11,423 nucleotides of DNA from positions 1-11,423 of the forward strand of contig JAUNJW010000038.1 in NCBI GenBank assembly GCA_030533035.1, written 5' to 3'. This stretch comes from Erysipelotrichaceae bacterium (GTDB lineage Bacteria > Bacillota_I > Bacilli_A > Erysipelotrichales > Erysipelotrichaceae). The notes beneath the pieces are model-generated. The model saw nothing but the letters and a program-made list of their open reading frames with translations, did no database searches and had not been told where the DNA came from. Below, piece after piece: positions 1-7,710 of the stretch; within the stretch, counting starts at the first letter, position 1; each line of letters opens with the position of its first letter. The position numbers and the translations under genes are program-made.

Positions 1-1
1 C

Positions 2-2593
2 AAGGAAGAAGTGAAGATGGTCGCTTCCTTCAAAAAGAAGAGAGTGGTCAAGCTCTCTGTTGAAGAAGTCGCGGAAAGAAACAAGCTCTCCGTCGACGAA
101 ACACAGAAGATGCTGGATCACATCTGCCAGATCGGCATCATCGAATTCGACCGTGAAAATGAAGACCGCCACAGACAGTACTTTGTGCCGAAGTGGGTTG
201 TCGGATCCGGCGAATACATGATGATGAACGGCGCCCTGACAAAGGAACATCCCGAAGTCGCGACATTCTTCAACTACGCTTCCAGTGTTCCGGTAGGAAA
301 GGTTGCCCACATGGTTCCGCCCGGAGGCGGCGGCCTTGGCATGCATGTCATCCCGGTTGAAAAGGCAATCGAGGCCAACAGCGAAGCTGTTTCCCTGGAA
401 AAGCTTTCCTACTGGCTGAAGAAATATGACAAATACTGCCTGGATATCTGTTCGTGCCGCAGACAGCAGTCAATGCGCGGCGAAGGCACCGGCGATATTG
501 AAGACTACTGGTGCATCGCGGTCGGCGACATGGCTGAATTCCTGGTGGAATCCCATAAGGACGCGTATTACGCAACCTATGACGAGGTCATGGCAGTCCT
601 GAAGAGAGCCGAGGAAAGAGGCTTTGTCCATCAGATCACCAACCTCGATGGCGAAGGCAAGATTGTCGGTATCTGCAACTGCCCGGCCGGCGTCTGCAAC
701 GCGCTGCGCACCAGCCAGCTGTTCAATACACCGAATATGTCCGCTTCCTCTTACCGTGCCCATGTCGACACAGAAAAGTGCGTCGCCTGCGGCAAGTGCG
801 TGGAGGTCTGCCCGGTCGGCGCTGCCAAGCTTGGCCAAAAGCTGTGCAGGGCGGACGGCTCCAAGGTGGTTTATCCGAAGGCCGAACTGCCTGACAGCGT
901 CAAGTGGGGCCCTGAAAAGTGGAATAAGAATTACCGCGAAGACGCGAAGATCAACACATACAAAGAGGGTACCTCTCCCTGCAAGAGCGCCTGTCCGGCC
1001 CACCTGGCTGTACAGGGCTATATCAGAATGGCAGCCGAAGGCAGATATATGGATGCCCTGAAACTCATCAAGCAGGACAACCCGCTGCCCGCAGTCTGCG
1101 GCGCCATCTGCAACCGCCGCTGCGAGGACAGATGCACAAGAGGCACAATTGACAAGCCTGTCGCGATCGATGAAATCAAGAAGTTCATCGCCGCCCGGGA
1201 ACTGAACCAGGAAAACAGATATATCCCGGACTGCGGCAATGACTTCGGCGATGAATGGGGCGATGAGTACAAGATCGCTGTCATCGGCGCCGGTCCTGCC
1301 GGATTGTCCGCTGCCTACTATCTCAGAAAGAACGGCTACCCTGTGACAGTCTTTGACAAAAACCAGGAACCCGGCGGCATGTTAAAGTACGGCATTCCTT
1401 CCTTCCGCCTGGATCACTCCGTGATCGACGCGGAAATCGACGTCATCAAAGCGATGGGCGCTGAATTCAGAATGGGCGTTGAAGTCGGTAAGGACATCAC
1501 CATCCAGGAGCTCCGTGACCAGGGTTATAAAGCCTTCTACATCGCGATCGGTCTGCAGACCGGCCGCAAGGCAGGCATCCCCAATGAAGAATACGCGAAG
1601 AGCGGCGTTGACTTCTTAAGAGAAACAGCCTTCAACCATGAAAAGACACTGCGCGGAAAGACAGTCGTCATCGGCGGCGGCAACGTTGCCATCGACGTCG
1701 CGAGAACCGCTTTGAGAGCAGGCAGTGACGCAGTTGAAATGTACTGTCTGGAAGGACCGGATGAAATGCCGGCGGCTGCGGATGAAATTGCCGAGGCAAA
1801 GGAAGAGGGCGTCATCGTCAAGAACGGCTGGGGTCCGAAGGAAGTCCTTGTCAAAGACGGAAAGATCACCGGCATCGTAATGAAGCAGTGTGTCCAGGTC
1901 TTTGACAGACAGCACAGATTCGCCCCGGTCTATGACGAAACCGAACTCAAGACTGTCGAATGTGACAATGTCCTTCTCTCCATCGGCCAGGCTGCCGTAT
2001 GGGGCGATCTGTTAAAGGACACAAAGGTTGCCCTGAGAAGAAACGGCACAGCCGAAGCGGACCAGGTAACACTGCAGACAGCAGAGAGCGATATCTTCGT
2101 CGGCGGCGACGCGGCCTTCGGCGCCCGCTTCGCGATTGACGCGATTGCGGATGGCCGTGAAGGCGCTGTCTCCATCCACAGATATGTCCATCCGGGCCAG
2201 AGCCTGACTATCGGCAGAGACCTCAGAGAATTCATTGAACTTGACCGTGATGATATCCTTGTTGAGAGCTATGACAATGCCAGCCGCCAGGCGCCGGGCA
2301 TGAAGCCGGGCGAAGCGGCAAAGACATTCAGCGACCTGCGTCTGCCGTTCACCGAGGAACAGGTCAGGGCCGAGGCAAACAGATGCCTCAAGTGCGGTGC
2401 CACAACGGTTGACGTCAACCGCTGCATCGGCTGCGGCTTATGCACAACCAAGTGTGAGTTCGACGCGATCCGTCTGGAAAGAGACATGCCGCAGAACACC
2501 AGGATGTTAACCGGCGAAGAAGGCAAGCTCAAGGCGATCATTCCTTACGCCCTGAAGCGTGAAATCAGAATTCTCCGCAATAAAAAGAAGTAA
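2..2593 (+). CDS. Multi-Fe-S, GltD-type FAD/NAD(P) oxidoreductase (5' partial)
   Basis: A large redox flavoprotein that probably moves electrons between NAD(P)H and a low-potential carrier; the true partner is unknown. Frame 2 is open from the window edge, so the N-terminus lies upstream; residues below count from the GTG at 11 (860 aa). Residues about 16-45 look like a winged helix. A Cys-rich region follows (C143, C147, C149, C168, C222, C224, C229), then a ferredoxin-like motif C257-x2-C-x2-C-x3-C267. A GltD/DPYD-type Fe-S domain covers about 320-395 (C324, C328, C363, C367, C371, C375). The FAD site is GAGPAG at 426-431, the NAD(P) site VIGGGNVA at 553-560, and the second FAD motif VGGDAA at 697-702. 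The C-terminus adds C792, C795 and a second ferredoxin-like motif C805-x2-C-x2-C-x3-C815. No signal peptide is seen, so it is probably cytoplasmic. An SD-like AAGGA at 2-6 could serve an ATG at 17, but the helical sequence read before it favours truncation. The fold is sure; the reaction is not. Confidence 0.9.
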   Translation, partial: KEEVKMVASFKKKRVVKLSVEEVAERNKLSVDETQKMLDHICQIGIIEFDRENEDRHRQYFVPKWVVGSGEYMMMNGALTKEHPEVATFFNYASSVPVGKVAHMVPPGGGGLGMHVIPVEKAIEANSEAVSLEKLSYWLKKYDKYCLDICSCRRQQSMRGEGTGDIEDYWCIAVGDMAEFLVESHKDAYYATYDEVMAVLKRAEERGFVHQITNLDGEGKIVGICNCPAGVCNALRTSQLFNTPNMSASSYRAHVDTEKCVACGKCVEVCPVGAAKLGQKLCRADGSKVVYPKAELPDSVKWGPEKWNKNYREDAKINTYKEGTSPCKSACPAHLAVQGYIRMAAEGRYMDALKLIKQDNPLPAVCGAICNRRCEDRCTRGTIDKPVAIDEIKKFIAARELNQENRYIPDCGNDFGDEWGDEYKIAVIGAGPAGLSAAYYLRKNGYPVTVFDKNQEPGGMLKYGIPSFRLDHSVIDAEIDVIKAMGAEFRMGVEVGKDITIQELRDQGYKAFYIAIGLQTGRKAGIPNEEYAKSGVDFLRETAFNHEKTLRGKTVVIGGGNVAIDVARTALRAGSDAVEMYCLEGPDEMPAAADEIAEAKEEGVIVKNGWGPKEVLVKDGKITGIVMKQCVQVFDRQHRFAPVYDETELKTVECDNVLLSIGQAAVWGDLLKDTKVALRRNGTAEADQVTLQTAESDIFVGGDAAFGARFAIDAIADGREGAVSIHRYVHPGQSLTIGRDLREFIELDRDDILVESYDNASRQAPGMKPGEAAKTFSDLRLPFTEEQVRAEANRCLKCGATTVDVNRCIGCGLCTTKCEFDAIRLERDMPQNTRMLTGEEGKLKAIIPYALKREIRILRNKKK

Positions 2594-2615
2594 TTCAACC
2601 GGAAAGGTTCATCTG

Positions 2616-2645
2616 ACGGGAGGCCGGAAGGCTTCCCGTTTTTCT
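2616..2645 (+). terminator. Intrinsic terminator of the oxidoreductase gene
   Basis: A 10-bp stem (2616-2625 with 2630-2639, one G-T pair) closes a GGAA tetraloop and runs into TTTTT. It lies 22 nt after the TAA stop, so transcription of the oxidoreductase should end here, before the next promoter. Confidence 0.9.
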
Positions 2646-2680
2646 CTTCACCGGGTGTGAAAAAGACGGTGATTTTCAAA

Positions 2681-2709
2681 TTGTTAACGCATGCCGGAAT
2701 TCTCATAAT
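2681..2709 (+). promoter_or_regulatory. Promoter of the MerR/AIM24 unit
   Basis: TTGTTA (2681-2686) and CATAAT (2704-2709) are 17 bp apart, a good sigma-A type arrangement. It lies 30 bp before the ATG at 2740, which has GGAG at 2730-2733. No separate promoter is obvious before the next gene, so it probably serves both. Confidence 0.7.
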
Positions 2710-2739
2710 AAAGACAGAAAAAGAAAAAAGGAGATTCCC

Positions 2740-3183
2740 ATGGAAAGAACATATACACTCAATGACATTGCGATGATGACCGGATTCACAACAAGAACAC
2801 TGCGGACCTATCTCACCCAGGGCCTTCTGAAAGGGGACAAGGTGAACGGCGCATGGCAGTTTACGGCAGAAGCTGTGGACGCGTTCTTCAGTGAACCGTA
2901 TGTGAAAGAGGGCCTGCGGATCAAGCGCAGTTCAGCCGTCTTTGACTTCCTGGCTGACAGAAAGAAAAAGGATGCCCGCTCATGCGTGATCCTCGATGTT
3001 CCCTGCGCACTGTCAGAAGGAAAGAAGATTTCTGACTTCTTCTGCCGACAGATGGAGAAGGCCCATGACGTCAGCTTCACTTTTGACTGGGATGGCGGTA
3101 TGTGCCGTGTTATCATTTGTGGTGCAGAAGAACAGGTCCGTTTCATCATGAATCAATACAAATCCGGCTGTCAGGAAAGCTGA
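2740..3183 (+). CDS. MerR-type helix-turn-helix protein
   Basis: A probable transcription regulator of 147 residues. Residues about 5-45 match a MerR-type winged helix: helix-turn-helix (YTLNDIAMMTGFTTRTLRTY), then a short wing ending in the W39-F41 aromatic pair. After that comes a basic stretch (RKKK, 74-77) and about 65 residues I cannot assign. This part has several Cys (82, 89, 102, 122, 127, 144) but no CxxC metal site of the classic metal-sensing MerR members, and no long dimerising coiled coil is obvious. The start is fixed by AAAAAGGAG six bases upstream and by the promoter at 2681-2709. It lies 63 bp before the AIM24-family gene on the same strand, so the two are probably cotranscribed. 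The DNA-binding part is well supported; effector and targets are unknown. Confidence 0.8.
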   Translation: MERTYTLNDIAMMTGFTTRTLRTYLTQGLLKGDKVNGAWQFTAEAVDAFFSEPYVKEGLRIKRSSAVFDFLADRKKKDARSCVILDVPCALSEGKKISDFFCRQMEKAHDVSFTFDWDGGMCRVIICGAEEQVRFIMNQYKSGCQES

Positions 3184-3246
3184 TCCGTTTCCGGTGAGCG
3201 GGCGTGTGTCTTCTGAAAGACCAGTTTAGTCAGGAGGAAATTCATC

Positions 3247-3918
3247 ATGAAGTATGAAATCAAAGGCACACCGTTCCCCGTTGTAGAGTGCAGGATTGAA
3301 AGAGGCGAGACCATGATCACCGAAGGCGGAGGCATGGTCTGGATGACACCGCAGATTGAAATGACAACCAGCGGCCAGGGCGGCTTTGCCAGACTGTTCT
3401 CAGGGGAAAACATTTTCCGCAACCTTTATACAGCCAACGCTGACAACCAGCTGATCGCGTTCGGCTCTTCTTTCCCGGGCAGAATCCTGCCGATCGATGT
3501 GACCAATAAAGCATGGATCATGCAGAAGAGCGCGTTCCTGGCTTCTGAAGACACAGTCAATTATGAGGTTGTTTTCCAGAAGAAATTCTCCAGCGGCTTA
3601 TTCGGCGGCGAAGGATTCATCATGCAGAGACTCAGCGGCAGAGGCATCGTCTTCGTGGAAATCGACGGCGAACTGATTGAATACCAGCTGGCAGCCGGCC
3701 AGCAGATTGTCGTGGATACCGGCAATGTGGCAGGCTATGAAGAAACAGTCCAGATGGACATCCAGTCCGTCAAGGGAATTAAGAACAAGCTGTTCGGCGG
3801 CGAAGGACTCTTCAATACTGTCCTGACCGGCCCGGGCAAGATTCTGCTTCAGACAATGCCTGTTTCCGGCATGGCCCAGATTCTGATTCCCTACATGCCG
3901 ACAAGCTCGAACAACTGA
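3247..3918 (+). CDS. AIM24/TIGR00266-family protein
   Basis: A 223-residue member of the family named after yeast mitochondrial AIM24, found widely in bacteria and archaea; its biochemical role is not established. It is rich in beta-strand and glycine turns, as expected for the family's beta-sandwich. An internal repeat is visible: LFGGEG at 118-123 and again at 182-187, each followed by a similar strand (RLSGRGIVFVE and VLTGPGKILLQ). There is no signal peptide or membrane segment, and no catalytic residues can be named. AGGAGG at 3232-3237 lies nine bases before the ATG. A small hairpin (GTCTT/AAGAC, 3208-3221) sits in the gap after the MerR-type gene but lacks a T-run, so it is not a convincing terminator. 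Length is normal for the family and the gene is intact. Family assignment is firm, function open. Confidence 0.9.
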   Translation: MKYEIKGTPFPVVECRIERGETMITEGGGMVWMTPQIEMTTSGQGGFARLFSGENIFRNLYTANADNQLIAFGSSFPGRILPIDVTNKAWIMQKSAFLASEDTVNYEVVFQKKFSSGLFGGEGFIMQRLSGRGIVFVEIDGELIEYQLAAGQQIVVDTGNVAGYEETVQMDIQSVKGIKNKLFGGEGLFNTVLTGPGKILLQTMPVSGMAQILIPYMPTSSNN

Positions 3919-3929
3919 AACCAAAAAAG

Positions 3930-3960
3930 AAGGAAGGATTCTCAGGCAGATTCCTTCCTT
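3930..3960. terminator. Shared bidirectional terminator between convergent genes
   Basis: AAGGAAGGA (3930-3938) pairs with TCCTTCCTT (3952-3960) around a 13-nt loop. The minus-strand transcript reads into a run of six U after the stem, a strong tail. The plus-strand tail (TTTCATTT) is weaker. The right arm lies inside the last codons of the TetR-type gene, so its coding end doubles as part of the hairpin. Confidence 0.7.
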
Positions 3961-4472
3961 TCATTTCCGGCTGTCAGGCGGCAGATTACATCGATCTTTT
4001 CGCTTTCGTTATAATCATTTTTGAAGTATGCATAATAAGCACCGTAGATTTTATAGGAGAGGGTGAGATCGGTTTCGATGTCACCTTTTTTCCCGGGATA
4101 GACAGAGTAATACAGTTCTTTGATCGACTTTTCGATTTTCTCCGGCAGGAGGGAAATCCGGTTTCCGGAAAACAGGATTCCGATCAGGGAATTATTGGCC
4201 TGGTACGCGCTGACCAGCAGCCTTGTCATCATTGCCGGATCACTGGTGATGATCTCAGGCGAAGGCAGGGATTCCAGGATTCTTTTGATCACCTGTTCCT
4301 CCAGCTGGTCGGACAGATCATAAATATCCTTGAAATACGCGTAGAAGGTGGATTTGTTGATATCGGCCTTTTCGCACAGTTCGGTGATCATGATTTTTTC
4401 GAGCGGCCGCGAGGAGCGCAGCTCAATGAAGGCATTGATAATATGCTTGACACTTTTCGGCTGTTTTTTCAT
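3942..4472 (-). CDS. TetR/AcrR-family transcriptional regulator
   Basis: A 176-residue TetR-type regulator, normally a dimeric repressor released by a small ligand. The DNA-binding domain spans about residues 8-52: helices around IINAFIELRSSRPLEKIMITELCEKADI and the recognition helix NKSTFYAYFKDIYDL, which is typical of the family. Residues 55-170 are helical and divergent, as usual for the ligand domain; the ligand cannot be told. The ATG (4470-4472) has GGAG five bases upstream (CTCC at 4478-4481 on the given strand). The gene diverges from glgB with 156 bp between them. Repeats of GTCGGATTTCAG lie in that gap and are good candidates for its own operators, so it probably controls itself and glgB. 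It could instead be unrelated to glycogen and act elsewhere. Confidence 0.92.
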   Translation of the reverse strand: MKKQPKSVKHIINAFIELRSSRPLEKIMITELCEKADINKSTFYAYFKDIYDLSDQLEEQVIKRILESLPSPEIITSDPAMMTRLLVSAYQANNSLIGILFSGNRISLLPEKIEKSIKELYYSVYPGKKGDIETDLTLSYKIYGAYYAYFKNDYNESEKIDVICRLTAGNERKESA

Positions 4473-4481
4473 TGGCTCTCC

Positions 4482-4518
4482 AATCCGACTGATCCTGAAA
4501 TCCGTCGGATTTCAGACA
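4482..4518. promoter_or_regulatory. Operator-like palindrome cluster in the TetR-gene leader
   Basis: A perfect palindrome at 4495-4515 has 10-bp arms (CTGAAATCCG and its complement) around a single T. AATCCGAC at 4482-4489, next to the regulator's ribosome binding site, is the reverse complement of GTCGGATT at 4504-4511. Two alternative pairings thus compete for the same arm. GTCGGATTTCAGACA (4504-4518) recurs exactly at 4592-4606. It could act as DNA operators, or as alternative RNA hairpins in the regulator's leader. Confidence 0.65.
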
Positions 4519-4557
4519 GTCTGCAGAAACTGATGACTGGAATCATCTTTGAAAACA

Positions 4558-4586
4558 AGTATATTGAAAACGGAGTTGAAAAACAA
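4558..4586 (-). promoter_or_regulatory. Promoter of the TetR-type gene
   Basis: On the minus strand TTGTTT (4586-4581) and TATACT (4563-4558) are exactly 17 bp apart. This gives a leader of about 80 nt that contains the 4482-4518 palindromes. The -35 box abuts the inverted repeat at 4587-4610, so a protein bound there should block it. A plus-strand TATATT at 4560-4565 overlaps and might serve glgB, but its -35 (CTGGAA, 4537-4542) is poor. Confidence 0.6.
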
Positions 4587-4610
4587 CTGGTGTCGGATTT
4601 CAGACACCAG
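4587..4610. promoter_or_regulatory. Second operator-like inverted repeat, upstream of glgB
   Basis: CTGGTGTC (4587-4594) and its exact complement GACACCAG (4603-4610) flank the 8-bp centre GGATTTCA. It holds the second exact copy of GTCGGATTTCAGACA. It lies next to the -35 box of the TetR-type gene and six bases before the glgB ribosome binding site (AAGGAG, 4617-4622). The shape suits a TetR-type operator; as RNA it would be a hairpin just before the glgB start. Confidence 0.65.
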
Positions 4611-4628
4611 GCGGAAAAGGAGATAATT

Positions 4629-6470
4629 ATGGATTTTTACGGTTTCTACACCGGAACTGAATTCGAAGCCTGGAAATATCTGGGCCACCATTTTACCGAT
4701 GACGGGGTTGTGTTCAGAGTGTACGCGCCGGCCGCTGACCGCATTTCCCTGATCGGCCAGTTCAACAACTGGCAGGAACAGCCGATGAACCGGATCTATG
4801 ACGGCCAGTTCTATGAATGTGTCAACAAAGAAGCGAAGAATGGCGATCTTTACAAGATCCGTGTCTACCGCAAGGACGGCACCTTTATCGACCATTGCGA
4901 CCCGTATGCCTTTTCTTCCGAATTAAGACCCGGCACGGCTTCCGCTGTCTATGACATGGGAAAATACAGGTTCAGGGATAAAAAGTGGCTGAGTAAAAGA
5001 AATGATCACAGAAACGGTCCGCTGAACATCTATGAGCTGCATTTCGGCTCCTGGCGCAAGAACGGGGACGAGTGGTACAGATATGATGAGCTCGGCGATC
5101 TGTTAATCCCGTATGTCAAAGAGATGGGCTACAACTACATCGAGATCATGCCGCTCAATGAATATCCTTCCGATGAGTCATGGGGCTATCAGGCAACCGG
5201 ATTCTAGTCCGCGACTTCCCGCTACGGCACGCCGGACCAGTTAAGGAAGTTTATCGATCAGTGCCATCAGAATGACATCGGCGTCATTCTGGACATTGTC
5301 ACGGTTCACTTCGCGGTCAACGATTATGCCTTATGGAATTTTGACGGCACCGCTCTTTATGAATATCCCAACAACGCGGTCGGATACAGTGAATGGGGTT
5401 CCTGCAATTTCATGCATTCAAGAGGGGACGTCTGTTCCTTCCTGCAGTCGGCGTCTTATTTCTGGCTTCAGGAATATCACTTTGACGGCCTGCGGATGGA
5501 CGCTGTCGGCAACCTGATTTACTGGCAGGGCAACCAGGCCAGGGGAGAAAACAAAGACGCGCTCCGCTTTATCAGAAACATGAATCACGGTCTCAAAAGC
5601 AGGATGCCGGATATCATTCTGGCGGCTGAAGATTCCACCGCTTACCCGGACGTCTGCAAACGCGTCTCCGCCGGCGGCCTCGGCTTTGACTACAAGTGGG
5701 ACATGGGCTGGATGAACGATACCCTGAAATTCTTCTCCAGCGAGGCGAAATACCGTCCTGACATGTATCACAAGCTGACCTTCTCGATGGCCTATTTCTA
5801 CAATGAAAGATATCTCATGCCGCTCTCGCATGACGAGGTTGTTCACGGCAAAGCGACAATCCTGCAGAAGATGGGCAGCGAGTATGAGGGCAAGTTCCCG
5901 CTGGGAAGAGCACTCTACCTGTACATGTATACACATCCCGGCAAGAAGCTGGTTTTCATGGGTTCTGAATTCGGCCAGTTAAGAGAATGGGATGAGAAGA
6001 AGGAGCAGGACTGGTTCATGTTAAAGTATCCGCTCCATGACAGCTTCCGTGAATTCATCAAACGGCTGAACCATATCTATCTGGAACATCCTGCCCTCTG
6101 GAAACATGACTATGATCAGTCGGGCTTTGAGTGGAAGGAAGCAGACCTTGTCGGCGACTGCCTGTATGTCTATTACAGAAAGAGTGAGAAGGAAACTCTG
6201 TTTACCATCCTCAATCTCTCCGGCCAGAGAAGAAAGTACACACTCGGCGGCATGCAGGGCAAACGGCTTGAGCTGCTGCTGGATACCGATGATGAAACCT
6301 TCAGCGGCACCTCAAAGGTCTATCCTGTTCTGAATCCGGATGACCATGGCGCCATCTTCTTCGATCTTGCCCCGGCTTCTGCGCGTCTCTACATTGTGAA
6401 AGAAACAGATCAGCCGGCAAAGGAAGAACCCGCTTCAAAGCCGGAAAAGAAAACAAAAAAGACAAAATAA
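4629..6470 (+). pseudogene. glgB: Glycogen branching enzyme GlgB, interrupted by an in-frame TAG
   Basis: GlgB cuts alpha-1,4 glucan chains and rejoins them as alpha-1,6 branches during glycogen synthesis in the cytoplasm. The frame spans 613 sense positions, counting the TAG at codon 193. An N-terminal CBM48-like domain (about 15-110, RVYAPAADRISLIGQFNNW) precedes a GH13 barrel. Region I is VILDIVTVHF (219-228). GLRMDAVGNLIY carries the nucleophile D291, AAEDST the acid E334, and LSHDEVVHGK has H401 and D402. A Lys/Pro-rich tail ends the protein. The ATG at 4629 follows AAGGAG by six bases; a longer open frame back to 4443 only overlaps the TetR-type gene. The TAG falls in ATGF-stop-SATSRYGTP, where relatives normally carry Phe or Tyr. 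The upstream piece holds only CBM48 and the first barrel strands, so without readthrough no active enzyme is expected. Marked as pseudogene because of the stop; assembly error or readthrough remain possible. No other glycogen gene lies nearby. Confidence 0.88.
5205..5207 (+). other. In-frame amber codon inside glgB
   Basis: TAG at codon 193 of glgB, followed by TCC. The frame is identical before and after, so this is a substitution and not a frameshift. One base change from TAT or TAC (Tyr) would produce it. All ten complete stop codons of the other genes here are TAA (five, counting glgB's own end) or TGA (five). Confidence 0.85.
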
Positions 6471-6477
6471 AATGAAA

Positions 6478-6511
6478 AATATCCCGCCGGAATATGACCC
6501 GGCGGGATATT
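6478..6511. terminator. Bidirectional terminator between glgB and the alcohol dehydrogenase
   Basis: A perfect 13-bp stem (6478-6490 with 6499-6511) closes an 8-nt loop, in the 45-bp gap between the converging genes. The minus-strand tail is TTTTCATT; the plus-strand side has only CAGTTT, so termination is probably better for the alcohol dehydrogenase transcript. Confidence 0.8.
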
Positions 6512-6515
6512 CAGT

Positions 6516-7691
6516 TTAAAGGCACATTCTGTAAATCTTTTCGACGTCTTCGGGATACAGGTCAACAAAGCCTCTGATGACACCGTTTCTGCCGCAGGCG
6601 TTTTTTGCCATTTCCGCAAAGCGGGAGTCATCGATGTTCATCTCAGAGAGCCTGCTCTTGAGGCCGAGCGTTTCAAAGCAGAGTTTTTCGGTCAGCTCAA
6701 TTGCTGTCTCAGCGGCTTCCATGACCGGTGTGTTTTTGTCCACATCATAGACGCTGTATGCCATTCTGGCGATCTGGGGCGCTGTTTCCTCATTGAGAAT
6801 GTAACGCATCCATCTCGGCATCAGGATCGCGATCCCGTGGCCGTGCACCATGTCATAGACAGCGGAGAGTTCGTGTTCCATCGCGTGGACACTGGTCGCC
6901 TGGCGGACACCGCAGGTCATGAAGCTGTTGAGAGCCCAGGCGGCAGCCCACATCAGATTGGCACGGGCTTCGTAGTTTGCAGGATCTGTATAGGCGACCG
7001 GAGCCCACTTAACAACTGTTTTGACATGTTCATCCATCATTCTGTACAGCATGTCCATCTTGTCATCCTTTGAGAAGTATTTGGTGTCAATGGTATGGGA
7101 CATGATGTCGACAGCACCGCAGGCTGTCTGGTAAGCCGGAACGGTGAAAGTATTTGTCGGATCGTCAAATGTGACTGTGGGGCGGATGGCCGGGCCGTTA
7201 TAGCCTTTCTTTTCTTCTGTCTCAAGATTGGAAATGACACAGGAAGCGTCCATTTCCGAACCGGTGGAAGCCATGGTCGGAATTGTAAAGATGGGCAGCG
7301 CTTTTGTGATCGGTTTTCCTGCCGTAACAAGATCCCAGCAGTTGTCTGTGTCAGCGAGAGCCAGGGCCGCGATCGCCTTGGCTGAGTCGATGGCGGAACC
7401 GCCGCCGATGGCCAGGACTGCCTGGATATTGTGTTCACGGCACATCTGACCGCCGATGTTGATATCTGTATGCCTGGGGTTGGGTTTGACCAGGTCATAG
7501 TCAAAGATTTCAATATCTTCCTTTTTGATTTCGCTGACAATTCTGTCATAGAGACCGCACTGTTTCAGGAAACTGCCGCCGTAGACAAGCAGGACACGGT
7601 TTCCGTATCTGATCAGTTCTGAAGAAAGCTTTGACATTGCGTCTTTGCCGAAGTGAACCTTAGTGGTGTTCTGGAATGAGAAATCGTTCAT
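6516..7691 (-). CDS. Iron-containing alcohol dehydrogenase (butanol dehydrogenase/YqhD-like)
   Basis: A cytoplasmic NAD(P)H-dependent enzyme that interconverts aldehydes or ketones and alcohols, typical of fermentative redox balancing. The 391-residue protein has the type III fold: an N-terminal FGK motif, the dinucleotide-binding loop GGGSAIDSAK (from residue 96), and a C-terminal helical metal domain. Metal ligands fit D195 and H199 (AVDIMSH), H269 (SVHAMEH) and H283 (DMVHGHG), with YqhD/FucO-like spacing. The subfamily looks nearer to YqhD/BdhA than to AdhE or FucO; cofactor preference and substrate cannot be fixed. The start is one of two adjacent ATGs (7694 or 7691); AGGA five bases before 7691 favours the second, while AAAGGA nine bases before 7694 would suit the first. 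Sequence upstream in the same frame is only a shadow of the flavodoxin gene. The flavodoxin gene lies 19 bp upstream on the same strand, so they form an operon. Confidence 0.93.
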   Translation of the reverse strand: MNDFSFQNTTKVHFGKDAMSKLSSELIRYGNRVLLVYGGSFLKQCGLYDRIVSEIKKEDIEIFDYDLVKPNPRHTDINIGGQMCREHNIQAVLAIGGGSAIDSAKAIAALALADTDNCWDLVTAGKPITKALPIFTIPTMASTGSEMDASCVISNLETEEKKGYNGPAIRPTVTFDDPTNTFTVPAYQTACGAVDIMSHTIDTKYFSKDDKMDMLYRMMDEHVKTVVKWAPVAYTDPANYEARANLMWAAAWALNSFMTCGVRQATSVHAMEHELSAVYDMVHGHGIAILMPRWMRYILNEETAPQIARMAYSVYDVDKNTPVMEAAETAIELTEKLCFETLGLKSRLSEMNIDDSRFAEMAKNACGRNGVIRGFVDLYPEDVEKIYRMCL

Positions 7692-7710
7692 CATTTTCCT
7701 GATTCCTTTC

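Noticed and set aside
470..1003. Minus-strand open frame (177 codons) inside the oxidoreductase gene
   Set aside because: The opposite strand carries conserved Fe-S cysteine motifs; this is a shadow.
4443..4628. N-terminal extension of the glgB frame by 62 codons
   Set aside because: It would run through the start of the TetR-type gene and the operator repeats. AAGGAG six bases before the ATG at 4629 and the CBM48 start there decide the matter.
5205..5411. Programmed frameshift in glgB as explanation for the two open pieces
   Set aside because: The two pieces are in the same frame, and the conserved sequence continues directly after TAG without any shift.
5418..5936. Minus-strand open frame opposite the second part of glgB
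   Set aside because: The plus-strand frame holds GH13 regions II to IV; the antisense reading has no support.
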